NCBI GenBank assembly: GCA_944331885.1
Contig: CALVJF010000003.1
Span: 1 to 30,276, forward strand
Reading direction: 5' to 3'
DNA from: an uncultured Bacilli bacterium
Lineage (GTDB): Bacteria > Bacillota_I > Bacilli_A > RF39 > UBA660
DNA: 30,276 nt
Position 1 is the first letter of the stretch. The number at the start of each line of letters is the position of its first letter. The notes beneath the pieces were generated by a model that ran no database searches, was not told the origin of the DNA, and saw nothing but the letters and a program-made list of their open reading frames with translations. This document shows, piece by piece, positions 24,195 through 30,276 of this stretch. The translations under genes and the position numbers were made by a program.

Positions 24195-24223
24195 TTGACT
24201 TTCTTTTAATAAAATTATATAGT
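24195..24223 (+). promoter_or_regulatory. Promoter of the decayed fba gene (may now serve murA)
   Basis: TTGACT (24195-24200) and TATAGT (24218-24223) with a 17-nt spacer, followed by GGAGGAG at 24230-24236. These are intact expression signals in front of the aldolase pseudogene. Confidence 0.75.
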
Positions 24224-24236
24224 TACATTGGAGGAG

Positions 24237-24789
24237 TATATTAAAGAAATATTTGCCGTGTTAAAGCCCAAAATTTGTTATTCCTCAATTTAATATTAAT
24301 AATTTGAGTGGACAAGATACATTTTAGAAGAGTATGAAGCAAAAAAACTTTGATTTTGTAATGATAAATGGAAAAGTTAACATATAAGAAAATATAAGAC
24401 TTACCAATTAAAGCAAAGATTATTGTATTAATGCCAAAGTCAAAGTGAAATATACATAAATTTTAATAGTCTTCAAAATGTAAAAATTCCTAAATTAGAA
24501 GTTTTTATTTTCCAAACAAAGAGGGATTTACTTGCACCTTCTTTGGGCATAACGCATGGAATATATAAAGAGGAGCCTAATATAAACTACCACAATATCT
24601 CCTCATAAAAAAACTGAAGCTAAGTTAGTGCTTCATGGTAGCAGTGGCATAAGCACTGCTAGCACACGTAAATGCGTATAACTACGAATAATTAAAATAA
24701 ACATTAATACCGAATTACAAATTGCTCGGTCTAATGACATTAGGGAATACTTAAATAATAATTTAATGTTTATAATCCACGCCAAATAA
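24237..24789 (+). pseudogene. fba: Decayed class II fructose-1,6-bisphosphate aldolase
   Basis: A 600-nt gap between mntP and murA reads as an aldolase remnant spread over shifting frames. IPQFNINNL (about 24279-24305) is followed, after a frame change, by EWTRYILEEYEAKK (24306-24347). LAPSLGITHGIYKEEPNINY (24531-24590) matches the FbaA segment LAPALGSVHGPYKGEPN. In another frame KLVLHGSSGI (24622-24651) and IKININTELQIA (24691-24726) match LVLHGGTGI and KINVNTE. Stops interrupt every frame. About 200 nt of the middle, including the first zinc-ligand histidines, and the C-terminus are gone. B. subtilis also has fbaA just upstream of murAB. The promoter and ribosome site remain. A functional aldolase, if any, must lie elsewhere. 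Confidence 0.9.
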
Positions 24790-24847
24790 TATCAACAAGG
24801 AAAAACTAACCATGAAAATGCAAATAAAAATAAAGGATTGTGATTAT

Positions 24848-26104
24848 ATGAAAAAAATGTTAATTAAAGGAGGTTACAAATTATCAGGTAGCATCCAAAT
24901 TAGTGGGGCTAAAAATAGTGCTGTAGCACTTGTTCCAGCTTCTATTTTATGTGACGAAGAAGTTCGAATTGATAACATTCCTGATATATCTGATATTGAC
25001 GCTTTAAAAGAAATATTAGAATATTTGGGAGCTAAAATGCAAAAAGATAATAACAGTTTACTAATAAATTGCCAAAATATAGAAAATAAAGAAATACCTG
25101 AAAACATTTCACGAAAATTAAGGGCATCATATTATTTTATGTCCGCTTTATTAGGTAAATATAAAAAAGTAGAAATGTATTTTCCAGGTGGCTGTAATAT
25201 CGGCGCCAGACCTATTGATCAAACATTAAAAGGTTATCGTGCACTAGGTGCAACCGTAATAGAAGAAGGTAATAAATATACGATATACGCTGACGAATTA
25301 AAAGGAAGCCATTTATATCTTGATATGCCTAGTGTCGGGGCTACCGTAAATACAATTTTAGCTGCCGTTAAAGCTAAAGGAAAAACAACAATTGAAAATG
25401 CAGCAAAGGAACCAGAAATTGTAAATATAGCTACATTTTTAAATAATATGGGAGCTAAAATTAAAGGGGCAGGGACTAGTAAAATAGTTATTGAAGGGGT
25501 AGAAAAATTGCATAAAGCATCTATTGAAACTATCCCAGATCGAATAGAAGCAGGGACATATATTATTGCTGGTGCTTTAATAGGAGATAATTTGAAAATT
25601 GAAAACATTATTCCTGAACATTTAGAAGCATTAATAAATAAATTAAAAGAAATGGGTGTAAATTTAAAAGTTGAATCGGATTGTATAACAATAAGTGAAA
25701 CTGATAAATTAAAACCAATTTCCATAAAGACTTTAGGATATCCAGGATTCCCTACAGATTTACAACAACCATTTACTGTGCTATTAACTCAATGCCAAGG
25801 TGAATCATTAGTGGAAGAAACAATTTACGAAAATAGAATGGGCCACGTACCTCACTTAAATAATTTACAGGCAAACATTATTGTAAATGGTCGAATTGCC
25901 AAAATAAAAGGTCAATCCAAGTTACATGGAACTAATGTAATTGCAACAGATCTTCGTGCTGGAGCAGCTATGGTTTTAGCAGGACTAAAAGCCGATGGAG
26001 AAACTGAGATAAACGATGTAGAACATATCTTACGTGGGTATGAAAATATAGTTGAAAAACTACAAAATGTTGGTGCTAAAATTTTAATAAAAGAAATAGA
26101 ATAG
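24848..26104 (+). CDS. murA: UDP-N-acetylglucosamine 1-carboxyvinyltransferase
   Basis: First committed step of peptidoglycan synthesis: adds enolpyruvate from PEP to UDP-GlcNAc. The N-terminal SGAKNSAVAL and the active-site loop FPGGCNIGARPID, with the catalytic (fosfomycin-sensitive) cysteine, are present. The C-terminal DLRAGAAMVLAGL is also conserved. The frame starts at 24812, but family proteins begin at MKKMLIKGGYKLSG, so I use the ATG at 24848 (418 residues, AAAGGA upstream). The 24812 ATG also has an AAGGA site and cannot be fully excluded. Position after fba suggests the B. subtilis MurAB (MurZ) orthologue. Confidence 0.96.
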   Translation: MKKMLIKGGYKLSGSIQISGAKNSAVALVPASILCDEEVRIDNIPDISDIDALKEILEYLGAKMQKDNNSLLINCQNIENKEIPENISRKLRASYYFMSALLGKYKKVEMYFPGGCNIGARPIDQTLKGYRALGATVIEEGNKYTIYADELKGSHLYLDMPSVGATVNTILAAVKAKGKTTIENAAKEPEIVNIATFLNNMGAKIKGAGTSKIVIEGVEKLHKASIETIPDRIEAGTYIIAGALIGDNLKIENIIPEHLEALINKLKEMGVNLKVESDCITISETDKLKPISIKTLGYPGFPTDLQQPFTVLLTQCQGESLVEETIYENRMGHVPHLNNLQANIIVNGRIAKIKGQSKLHGTNVIATDLRAGAAMVLAGLKADGETEINDVEHILRGYENIVEKLQNVGAKILIKEIE

Positions 26105-26126
26105 TAGAGAAATCTACTATTTTTTA
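26101..26126 (+). terminator. murA terminator
   Basis: ATAGTAGA pairs with TCTACTAT across a GAAA tetraloop, followed by TTTTT. The stem includes the murA TAG stop codon. Confidence 0.85.
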
Positions 26127-26135
26127 GGTGATAAA

Positions 26136-26759
26136 ATGAAAAAATTAATATTATTATTAATTACCTTAGCACTTTTAATAATTATTTATAAAATTACATA
26201 TAAATCTAACAAGCTTATTTTTATAATTGGAGATGGTATAGCTAAAGGCGTTTATGATAAAGAAATTAATTATAATTTTGTCGATCATCTAAATACTACG
26301 GATTTAAATATACAATCATATCTTCAAGTTAATTATCGCTTAAAAGATTTAACAACATCTATCAAAGAAAATACCCAGTATAAATCATCTATAACGTTCC
26401 AAAATGTCATTAAAAATAGTAGCCAAATTATTCTTTTTATTGGACCTGAAGAAATAAATAATCAATTAAGTAATAAGATAGACAAAAATGAAATAGAAAA
26501 CCAATATATATTAAACTATCAAGAATTAATAAAAGAATTAATTAAATATCAAAAAAATATTTTGATAATAGGTTTATATCAAATAAAGGGAATAGATTAT
26601 CAAAAAATAAACAAAAAAATTCAAAATTTATGTCAGCAATACAGCCTTAATTATATATCTATAGAAAACATACCAACTAAAACTAACAATCGTTTAAGTT
26701 ATGAAGATCATAAACTAATATTTAATATTGTTTTAGACAGTTTAAATCGCCAAAATTGA
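26136..26759 (+). CDS. SGNH/GDSL-hydrolase-like exported or membrane-anchored protein, catalytic residues degenerate
   Basis: 207 residues with an N-terminal hydrophobic segment (about 2-22), so exported or membrane-anchored. After it, LIFIIGDGIAKG (27-38) resembles SGNH block I (FxGDSxxxG), but the nucleophilic serine is Gly34. IILFIGPEEI resembles block III with the usual Asn-Asp missing, and EDHKLIF near the C-terminus resembles block V. The fold call rests on these weak matches. If right, it is probably not an active esterase. It lies between murA and the candidate OLE RNA, whose -35 element overlaps its stop codon. The ribosome site AGGTGA follows the murA terminator. Confidence 0.55.
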   Translation: MKKLILLLITLALLIIIYKITYKSNKLIFIIGDGIAKGVYDKEINYNFVDHLNTTDLNIQSYLQVNYRLKDLTTSIKENTQYKSSITFQNVIKNSSQIILFIGPEEINNQLSNKIDKNEIENQYILNYQELIKELIKYQKNILIIGLYQIKGIDYQKINKKIQNLCQQYSLNYISIENIPTKTNNRLSYEDHKLIFNIVLDSLNRQN

Positions 26760-26784
26760 CAATAATTAAAAACGTTGTTATAAT
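26756..26784 (+). promoter_or_regulatory. Consensus promoter for the candidate OLE RNA
   Basis: TTGACA (26756-26761), a 17-nt spacer and TATAAT (26779-26784): a perfect sigma-A promoter in front of a stretch with no ORF. Transcription should start near 26791. Confidence 0.85.
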
Positions 26785-26790
26785 TCATAT

Positions 26791-27243
26791 TGGTGTGGTG
26801 CATTATTCTAGTCACAATCGTTAAATGAAGGTAGGGCTAAAAATCTACCAATTGTGCTTAAGACACTTCGCATATTTGCTTTATCGGCCCAAGGTAGGGT
26901 GATATGTGATTTAAAGGGTATGGATCGTTATAATGGCATATAACTAAAATCCACACACTGCGTCACTTAATTAAAACAGCATATGTCGTGAGTGAAATTA
27001 TGGGATATAGTAAGTTTAGTAATAAACGATTAGATTATTGAAAATATTTTTGCAAAAGCGAATAAGGTTAACTTCTTTGTGTTTGGGAAAACCTCTAGAA
27101 TGTCCATATTATAAGGATTGAAGTGCGGACTAAGTGGTAATCGAGTAATTAATAAGGTGACTATTAGTTGCTTCATTTAAAGAGAAATCGCCGGTGGGTA
27201 ACCTAAGGTATGAAGTAGAGAAATTCAACTCGACCTCAAGCCG
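26791..27243 (+). ncRNA. ole: Candidate OLE (ornate large extremophilic) RNA
   Basis: This roughly 450-500-nt interval has a perfect promoter, stops in all frames, no recognisable protein remnant and visibly higher GC than its surroundings. Nested helices are visible: CACAAT (26813-26818) with ATTGTG (26851-26856), enclosing GGTAG (26830-26834) with CTACC (26845-26849). CGG/CCG ends bound the 3' domain (CCGGTGGGTAACC ... CTCAAGCCG). OLE RNAs typically lie directly upstream of oapA, and the next gene is an oapA-like membrane protein. The name rests on that context and size, not on an alignment. It is shorter than typical OLE (about 600 nt). The 3' end is uncertain; it may be co-transcribed with oapA. 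Confidence 0.65.
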
Positions 27244-27296
27244 TAAAATTAATTTATAATATACCAGCCAATATTTTACTTTATAAGGAGTTATTA

Positions 27297-27812
27297 ATGA
27301 AAAAAAATAACTGGATCTATAAAGTTTTTTTATTGACCTTTATTTTGTCAATAATTTTCAGTGGAATTTCAAACTTTATAGCCAATAATTTTAATAACAT
27401 ATTTTTACTAATTATTACTATAGTGGTAATAATTATTGGAATTATATTTGATATGATTGGAGTAGCCGTTTTAACTAGTAAGGAATCAACATTTCATGCT
27501 AAGGCTTCAAAGAAAATTAAAGGAGCAAAAGAATCTATAAATTTAATTAAAAATTCTGCTACAATTGCTTCATTTTGCAATGATGTTATTGGAGACATAT
27601 GTGGAATTATTAGTGGAAGTCTTTCGGCTGTTCTAACTTTATCGATTGCTGGAGTTATTAATCTAAATTCAACAATTATTGCTATATTTGTAACAGCAAT
27701 TACATCAACTTTGACAGTTGGTGGCAAAGCAATAATGAAAAGAGTAGCAATGAAAAATAGCGATTCCATAGTTTTTATAGTTGGTAAAATAAAAAGTTTT
27801 TTACACTTTTAA
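27297..27812 (+). CDS. oapA: OapA-like OLE RNA-associated membrane protein
   Basis: A 171-residue protein with four predicted membrane helices (about 8-28, 36-58, 93-118, 124-144). The distinctive segments GIIFDMIGVAV (48-58), FHAKASKKIKGAKESINLI (66-84) and FCNDVIGDICGIISG (93-107) resemble my recollection of OapA, the membrane protein that binds OLE RNA. OapA has been compared with the CNNM/DUF21 family. The start is ATG with AAGGAG 6 nt upstream, 50 nt after the structured region. OLE-OapA complexes locate at the membrane and are linked to cold, ethanol and Mg2+ stress tolerance. The match is by eye. Confidence 0.7.
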   Translation: MKKNNWIYKVFLLTFILSIIFSGISNFIANNFNNIFLLIITIVVIIIGIIFDMIGVAVLTSKESTFHAKASKKIKGAKESINLIKNSATIASFCNDVIGDICGIISGSLSAVLTLSIAGVINLNSTIIAIFVTAITSTLTVGGKAIMKRVAMKNSDSIVFIVGKIKSFLHF

Positions 27813-27822
27813 TTTAAAAAAC

Positions 27823-27850
27823 TTGCAGTTTATTTAAGTTATGATATAAT
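27823..27850 (+). promoter_or_regulatory. rpmE promoter
   Basis: TTGCAG (27823-27828) with a 16-nt spacer to TATAAT (27845-27850), extended by TG at 27842-27843. Confidence 0.75.
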
Positions 27851-27869
27851 ACATAAGAACGAAATTACT

Positions 27870-27890
27870 ATATCTAAGCAAATTAGATAT
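27870..27890 (+). promoter_or_regulatory. Leader hairpin of rpmE, possible L31 autoregulatory element
   Basis: ATATCTAA (27870-27877) pairs perfectly with TTAGATAT (27883-27890) across a 5-nt loop. It lies in the short leader just before GGCGGAAGGAG and the rpmE start. Leader motifs upstream of L31 genes have been described in Firmicutes; whether this belongs to them is inference. Confidence 0.4.
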
Positions 27891-27908
27891 GGCGGAAGGA
27901 GAATAAAA

Positions 27909-28127
27909 ATGAAAAAGGGAATACATCCAGAACTAAAAGATGCAACTGTTATCTGCGCTTGTGGTGCAACATTTAAAACTAAATCAACAAAAGAAGAAAT
28001 TCACGTTGAAGTATGTAATGAATGTCATCCATTCTATACTGGCACACAAGGTAAAGCAAAGAAAACAGGAAGTGTTGAAAAATTTAATCGTAAATATGGA
28101 TTGGACCAAGAAAACAAAGCTGCATAA
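27909..28127 (+). CDS. rpmE: 50S ribosomal protein L31 (zinc-binding type)
   Basis: Large-subunit protein bridging to the small subunit. The 72 residues begin MKKGIHPELK and carry CACG and CNECHPFYTG, the paired cysteines of the zinc-containing (C+) L31 that can serve as a zinc store, unlike the cysteine-free L31B. The start is ATG with GGAAGGAG 9 nt upstream. In B. subtilis rpmE follows murAB-rho; here no rho gene is present, and the SGNH-like gene and OLE-oapA occupy that interval. Confidence 0.97.
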   Translation: MKKGIHPELKDATVICACGATFKTKSTKEEIHVEVCNECHPFYTGTQGKAKKTGSVEKFNRKYGLDQENKAA

Positions 28128-28144
28128 TGCAATTTTGTTTTTTT
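28117..28144 (+). terminator. Possible rpmE terminator
   Basis: An imperfect hairpin (TGCATAATGCA with flanking CAAA/TTTTG pairing) is followed by eight Ts. Weak stem, good T run. Confidence 0.45.
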
Positions 28145-28173
28145 TATTATATAATTAAGATAGGTGAATCAAA

Positions 28174-29175
28174 ATGTCAAAGCTAAAATATTTAATTCAA
28201 AGAATAAAAGGGATGAATTATCAACAATTTTTTACTACAATTAACCAACTTCATAAAAAGACTAAAAAGAATAAAGTTTATTTATTTTTTGATATAATTT
28301 ATTGTGGGTTTAAATATCAAGCGGGATATATGGATTATCAATTGTTTGAAATGTATAATTTAAATGCTCAAGAAAGAAAAACTATTATTACTCGTGGAAT
28401 TAATAATGAATTTATTAAAAAACTCAATGATCCTGTCGCCATGCAAACTTTTCATAATAAGATACTATTTAATAAAAAATTCAATAAATACTTAAAAAGA
28501 GATTGGTTAGAACTTAACGGCACTAATTTTGAAGAATTTAAAGCTTTTGCTACAAAGCACCCAAGTTTTATAGCTAAGCCAGTTGATCAATTTTGCGGCA
28601 AAGGAGTTGAGAAATATTCTGTTAATTCTCAAAATATTTCTCAAATTTATCAAAAACTTCTCCAAAATAAACAATACTTAATTGAAGAAGTTGCTATTCA
28701 ATGTGCGACAATTAGTAAATTGCATCCCAATTCAATAAATACACTACGTGTGGTTACAATCAATCAAGAAGTAGTTGCTGCTTATATTAGAATTGGCAAC
28801 AATAATAATATTGTTGATAATTTTAATCATGAAGGACTAGCTGCGCCAATAAACATTGCTACAGGCATAGTTGATTATCCAGCGATTGATAAAAAACATA
28901 ATCTGTATGAAAAGCATCCCCTAACAGAAGAACCAATTCTTTGGTTTCAAATACCTAAATGGGAAAAAATAAAAGAATTTTGTATTAAAGCTTCCAAAGA
29001 AGAACCAAAAGTCGGTTATGTTGGTTGGGATGTTTGCCTGACAGATAAAGGTCCTTGTTTAATAGAAGGAAATGAATTCCCTGGTCATGATATATACCAA
29101 CTTCCACCGCACAGAACAAATAACCAAGGATTATTGCCAATATTTTTGGCAGCTATAGAAAAGGAGAAAAAGTAA
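28174..29175 (+). CDS. Sugar-transfer-associated ATP-grasp protein
   Basis: 333 residues. The C-terminal two-thirds show ATP-grasp features of the sugar-transfer-associated type: FIAKPVDQFCGKGVEKY (an ATP-contacting lysine and Gly-rich loop, about 131-147), LIEEV, SINTLRVVTI and the metal-site segment GWDVCLTDKGPCLIEGNEFPG. Members are commonly linked to polysaccharide or capsule synthesis, but the reaction is unknown. It begins with ATG after an AGGTGA site and is followed 1 nt later by rpiB, so the two are probably co-transcribed. It has no counterpart at this locus in B. subtilis. Confidence 0.8.
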   Translation: MSKLKYLIQRIKGMNYQQFFTTINQLHKKTKKNKVYLFFDIIYCGFKYQAGYMDYQLFEMYNLNAQERKTIITRGINNEFIKKLNDPVAMQTFHNKILFNKKFNKYLKRDWLELNGTNFEEFKAFATKHPSFIAKPVDQFCGKGVEKYSVNSQNISQIYQKLLQNKQYLIEEVAIQCATISKLHPNSINTLRVVTINQEVVAAYIRIGNNNNIVDNFNHEGLAAPINIATGIVDYPAIDKKHNLYEKHPLTEEPILWFQIPKWEKIKEFCIKASKEEPKVGYVGWDVCLTDKGPCLIEGNEFPGHDIYQLPPHRTNNQGLLPIFLAAIEKEKK

Positions 29176-29176
29176 A

Positions 29177-29629
29177 ATGAATTTATATTTAGCAACTGAC
29201 CACCGTGGTCATACAATAGAAAAAGAATTAATACAAAATCTAAAAAAATATTTAGATGTTAATATAATAACTAGTCAATTACCACATTCCCCCGAAGATG
29301 ACTATGTAGACTTTGCTTTAGATGTATTAAATCGAATGGATAAAAGTAAAGATATTGCAGTAGTTATTTGTGGTAATGGCATTGGCATGAGTATAATCGC
29401 CAATAAAGTAAGAGATATTCGTTGTGCTCGTGTAACAACTATTGATGAAGCGGTAGCGGCTCGTGAACATAATGGTGCTAATGCCATTGCCTTAGGAACA
29501 ACAAATATATCTAAAATGACAAAATTAATTCTTGCATTTATTAATACTCCACTGCCAACAGAAGCAAGACATCTTCGTCGCATTAGCAAGATAATAAAAT
29601 ATGAACATGGTGAATATAATGAATTATAA
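29177..29629 (+). CDS. rpiB: Ribose-5-phosphate isomerase B
   Basis: RpiB/LacAB-family sugar-phosphate isomerase, interconverting ribose-5-P and ribulose-5-P in the pentose phosphate pathway. It has the N-terminal ATDHRGH, the loop VICGNGIGMSIIANKV with the catalytic-base cysteine, and AAREHNGANAIALG with the ring-opening histidine. The C-terminal ARHLRRISKI binds phosphate. The 150 residues match the family. Family members usually have CGTG; here it is CGNG. It is 1 nt after the ATP-grasp gene and overlaps the next ORF. Confidence 0.92.
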   Translation: MNLYLATDHRGHTIEKELIQNLKKYLDVNIITSQLPHSPEDDYVDFALDVLNRMDKSKDIAVVICGNGIGMSIIANKVRDIRCARVTTIDEAVAAREHNGANAIALGTTNISKMTKLILAFINTPLPTEARHLRRISKIIKYEHGEYNEL

Positions 29630-29816
29630 AGCTTATTTATATATATTCTGCGTAATGCTCAGCGCTTTCGCTTTAAGTGGCATAAACTTTGATAAATTTA
29701 TACGCAAAAATCGTGTATATGAAGCTCGCATCTTAGTAATTGTACTTAGCTGTATTATGGGTTATATATTGACAAATTTTATTGTTGACTTTATTAATGT
29801 AACTCAAATTATCTAA
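29619..29816 (+). CDS. DUF1146 family membrane protein (YwzB-like)
   Basis: A small protein with two hydrophobic helices flanking the family core FDKFIRKNRVYEARILVIVLSC, close to B. subtilis YwzB, which also lies near spoIID. The frame is open from ATG 29601, overlapping rpiB. I prefer the ATG at 29619 (65 residues) because GGTGA precedes it closely and the hydrophobic segment then begins the protein; 29601 remains possible. Function is unknown. spoIID follows 8 nt later. Confidence 0.78.
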   Translation: MNYKAYLYIFCVMLSAFALSGINFDKFIRKNRVYEARILVIVLSCIMGYILTNFIVDFINVTQII

Positions 29817-29824
29817 GGAGAAAT

Positions 29825-30276
29825 ATGAAAAATAAAATTTTATTATTAATTATAATAATTTTAATTCCGTTAGCTGTAATTAGTTTCTTTAACAAAGAAA
29901 CTAATTTTTTAACGTCGCAAACAAAAGAAAAAGACAGTTTTGTAGAAAAATCAACACCAATTTATGTAAAATTAAATCAAAACGGAGTTTTAAAAAATAT
30001 TGAACTTGAAGAATATTTAATTGGTGTAGTAAGTGCAGAAATGCCGGCATCATTTCAAATGGAAGCTCTTAAAGCTCAAGCAGTAGCTGCCAGAACTTAT
30101 GCCTATAAAAAAATATTAAATAATCTAACATTAACAGGTACAACAAATGATCAAGCGTACATTACCGAAAAAGAAATGCAAAAAAAATGGGGGAAAAGTT
30201 TTGAACAATACTATCAAAAAATTAAAGATGCGGTTCAATCAACCCAAAATTTAATAATAACTTATAATAATCAACC
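29825..30276 (+). CDS. spoIID: Stage II sporulation protein D, 3' end beyond window
   Basis: Lytic transglycosylase that, with SpoIIP and SpoIIM, thins septal peptidoglycan during engulfment. An N-terminal membrane or signal helix (about 4-22) is followed by the family core LEEYLIGVVSAEMPASFQ (the Glu of AEMP is the catalytic position in the family) and MEALKAQAVAARTYAYKK. The start is ATG with AAGGAG 4 nt upstream. About 150 codons are visible before the window ends, roughly the N-terminal 45% of the usual 340 residues. It follows the DUF1146 gene as in Bacillus. Confidence 0.93.
   Translation, partial: MKNKILLLIIIILIPLAVISFFNKETNFLTSQTKEKDSFVEKSTPIYVKLNQNGVLKNIELEEYLIGVVSAEMPASFQMEALKAQAVAARTYAYKKILNNLTLTGTTNDQAYITEKEMQKKWGKSFEQYYQKIKDAVQSTQNLIITYNNQ

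Noticed and set aside
24230..24789. Possible large structured ncRNA: strong promoter, several hairpins and an 11-bp long-range stem (24697-24707 with 24763-24773).
   Set aside because: Translation in shifting frames gives clear class II aldolase motifs in the right order, so the region is an fba pseudogene. The stems are explained by AT-rich chance pairing and former coding sequence.
26791..27243. RNase P RNA, tmRNA, or a decayed rho gene (rho precedes rpmE in B. subtilis).
   Set aside because: No GAGGAAAGTCC-type RNase P core, no tmRNA tag frame or acceptor ends, and no Rho-like peptide in any frame.
27940..28158. Second 72-codon plus-strand ORF overlapping rpmE.
   Set aside because: It is another frame of the rpmE coding region; L31 is unmistakable in the 27909 frame.

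Overview
This window is the replication-origin region of a low-GC (about 30% GC by eye), AT-rich Bacillota chromosome, most likely from an uncultured Bacilli or Erysipelotrichia-like lineage. The gene order matches the Bacillus subtilis origin: gyrA-gyrB-recF-dnaN-dnaA on the minus strand, and rpmH-rnpA-yidC-jag-mnmE-mnmG-rsmG-noc on the plus strand. Real genes end in TAA, TAG and TGA, so the code looks standard (table 11). Sporulation genes (spoIIR, spoIID) and a competence regulator (comK) point to an endospore-forming Bacilli ancestry, whether or not this organism still sporulates. || Layout. 1-206 is a non-coding block beyond the gyrA 3' end holding three parS sites, two Noc-binding sites and three DnaA boxes. 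207-8952 carries gyrA, gyrB, recF, a comK homologue in the slot where yaaA usually sits, dnaN and dnaA, all on the minus strand. 8977-9189 is the main DnaA-box cluster (oriC). 9190-16688 runs the other way with rpmH, rnpA (apparently starting at AUA), yidC, jag, then the mnmE-mnmG-rsmG-noc operon, whose promoter carries three Noc-binding sites. A convergent class A PBP gene lies at 16701-18662. || The right half resembles the B. subtilis ywiB-argS-rpoE ... prfA-prmC-spoIIR-mntP ... fba-murA ... rpmE ... rpiB ... ywzB-spoIID regions, compacted into one block. Two long gene-free stretches stand out. 24237-24789 is a heavily decayed class II fructose-bisphosphate aldolase pseudogene that keeps its promoter and sits upstream of murA. 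26791-27243 has a consensus promoter, no coding capacity and nested helices. It lies directly upstream of an oapA-like membrane protein gene, so I call it a candidate OLE RNA. || How it works together: replication initiation (DnaA, DnaN, gyrase, RecF), segregation and nucleoid occlusion (parS, Noc and its sites), translation and RNA maturation (L34, RnpA, MnmE/G, RsmG, ArgRS, RF1, PrmC, L31), membrane and wall biogenesis (YidC, PBP1, MurA) and sporulation remnants. The most notable points are: (1) Noc-binding sites that overlap the promoter of the operon encoding Noc; (2) a Noc without the usual N-terminal membrane helix and with a very long linker; (3) a ComK at the origin without the MecA-binding tail and with a DnaA box and a tiny coupled upstream ORF; (4) the OLE-OapA pair; (5) the fba pseudogene; (6) the AUA start of rnpA. 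No tRNA, rRNA, insertion sequence or CRISPR array was recognised.
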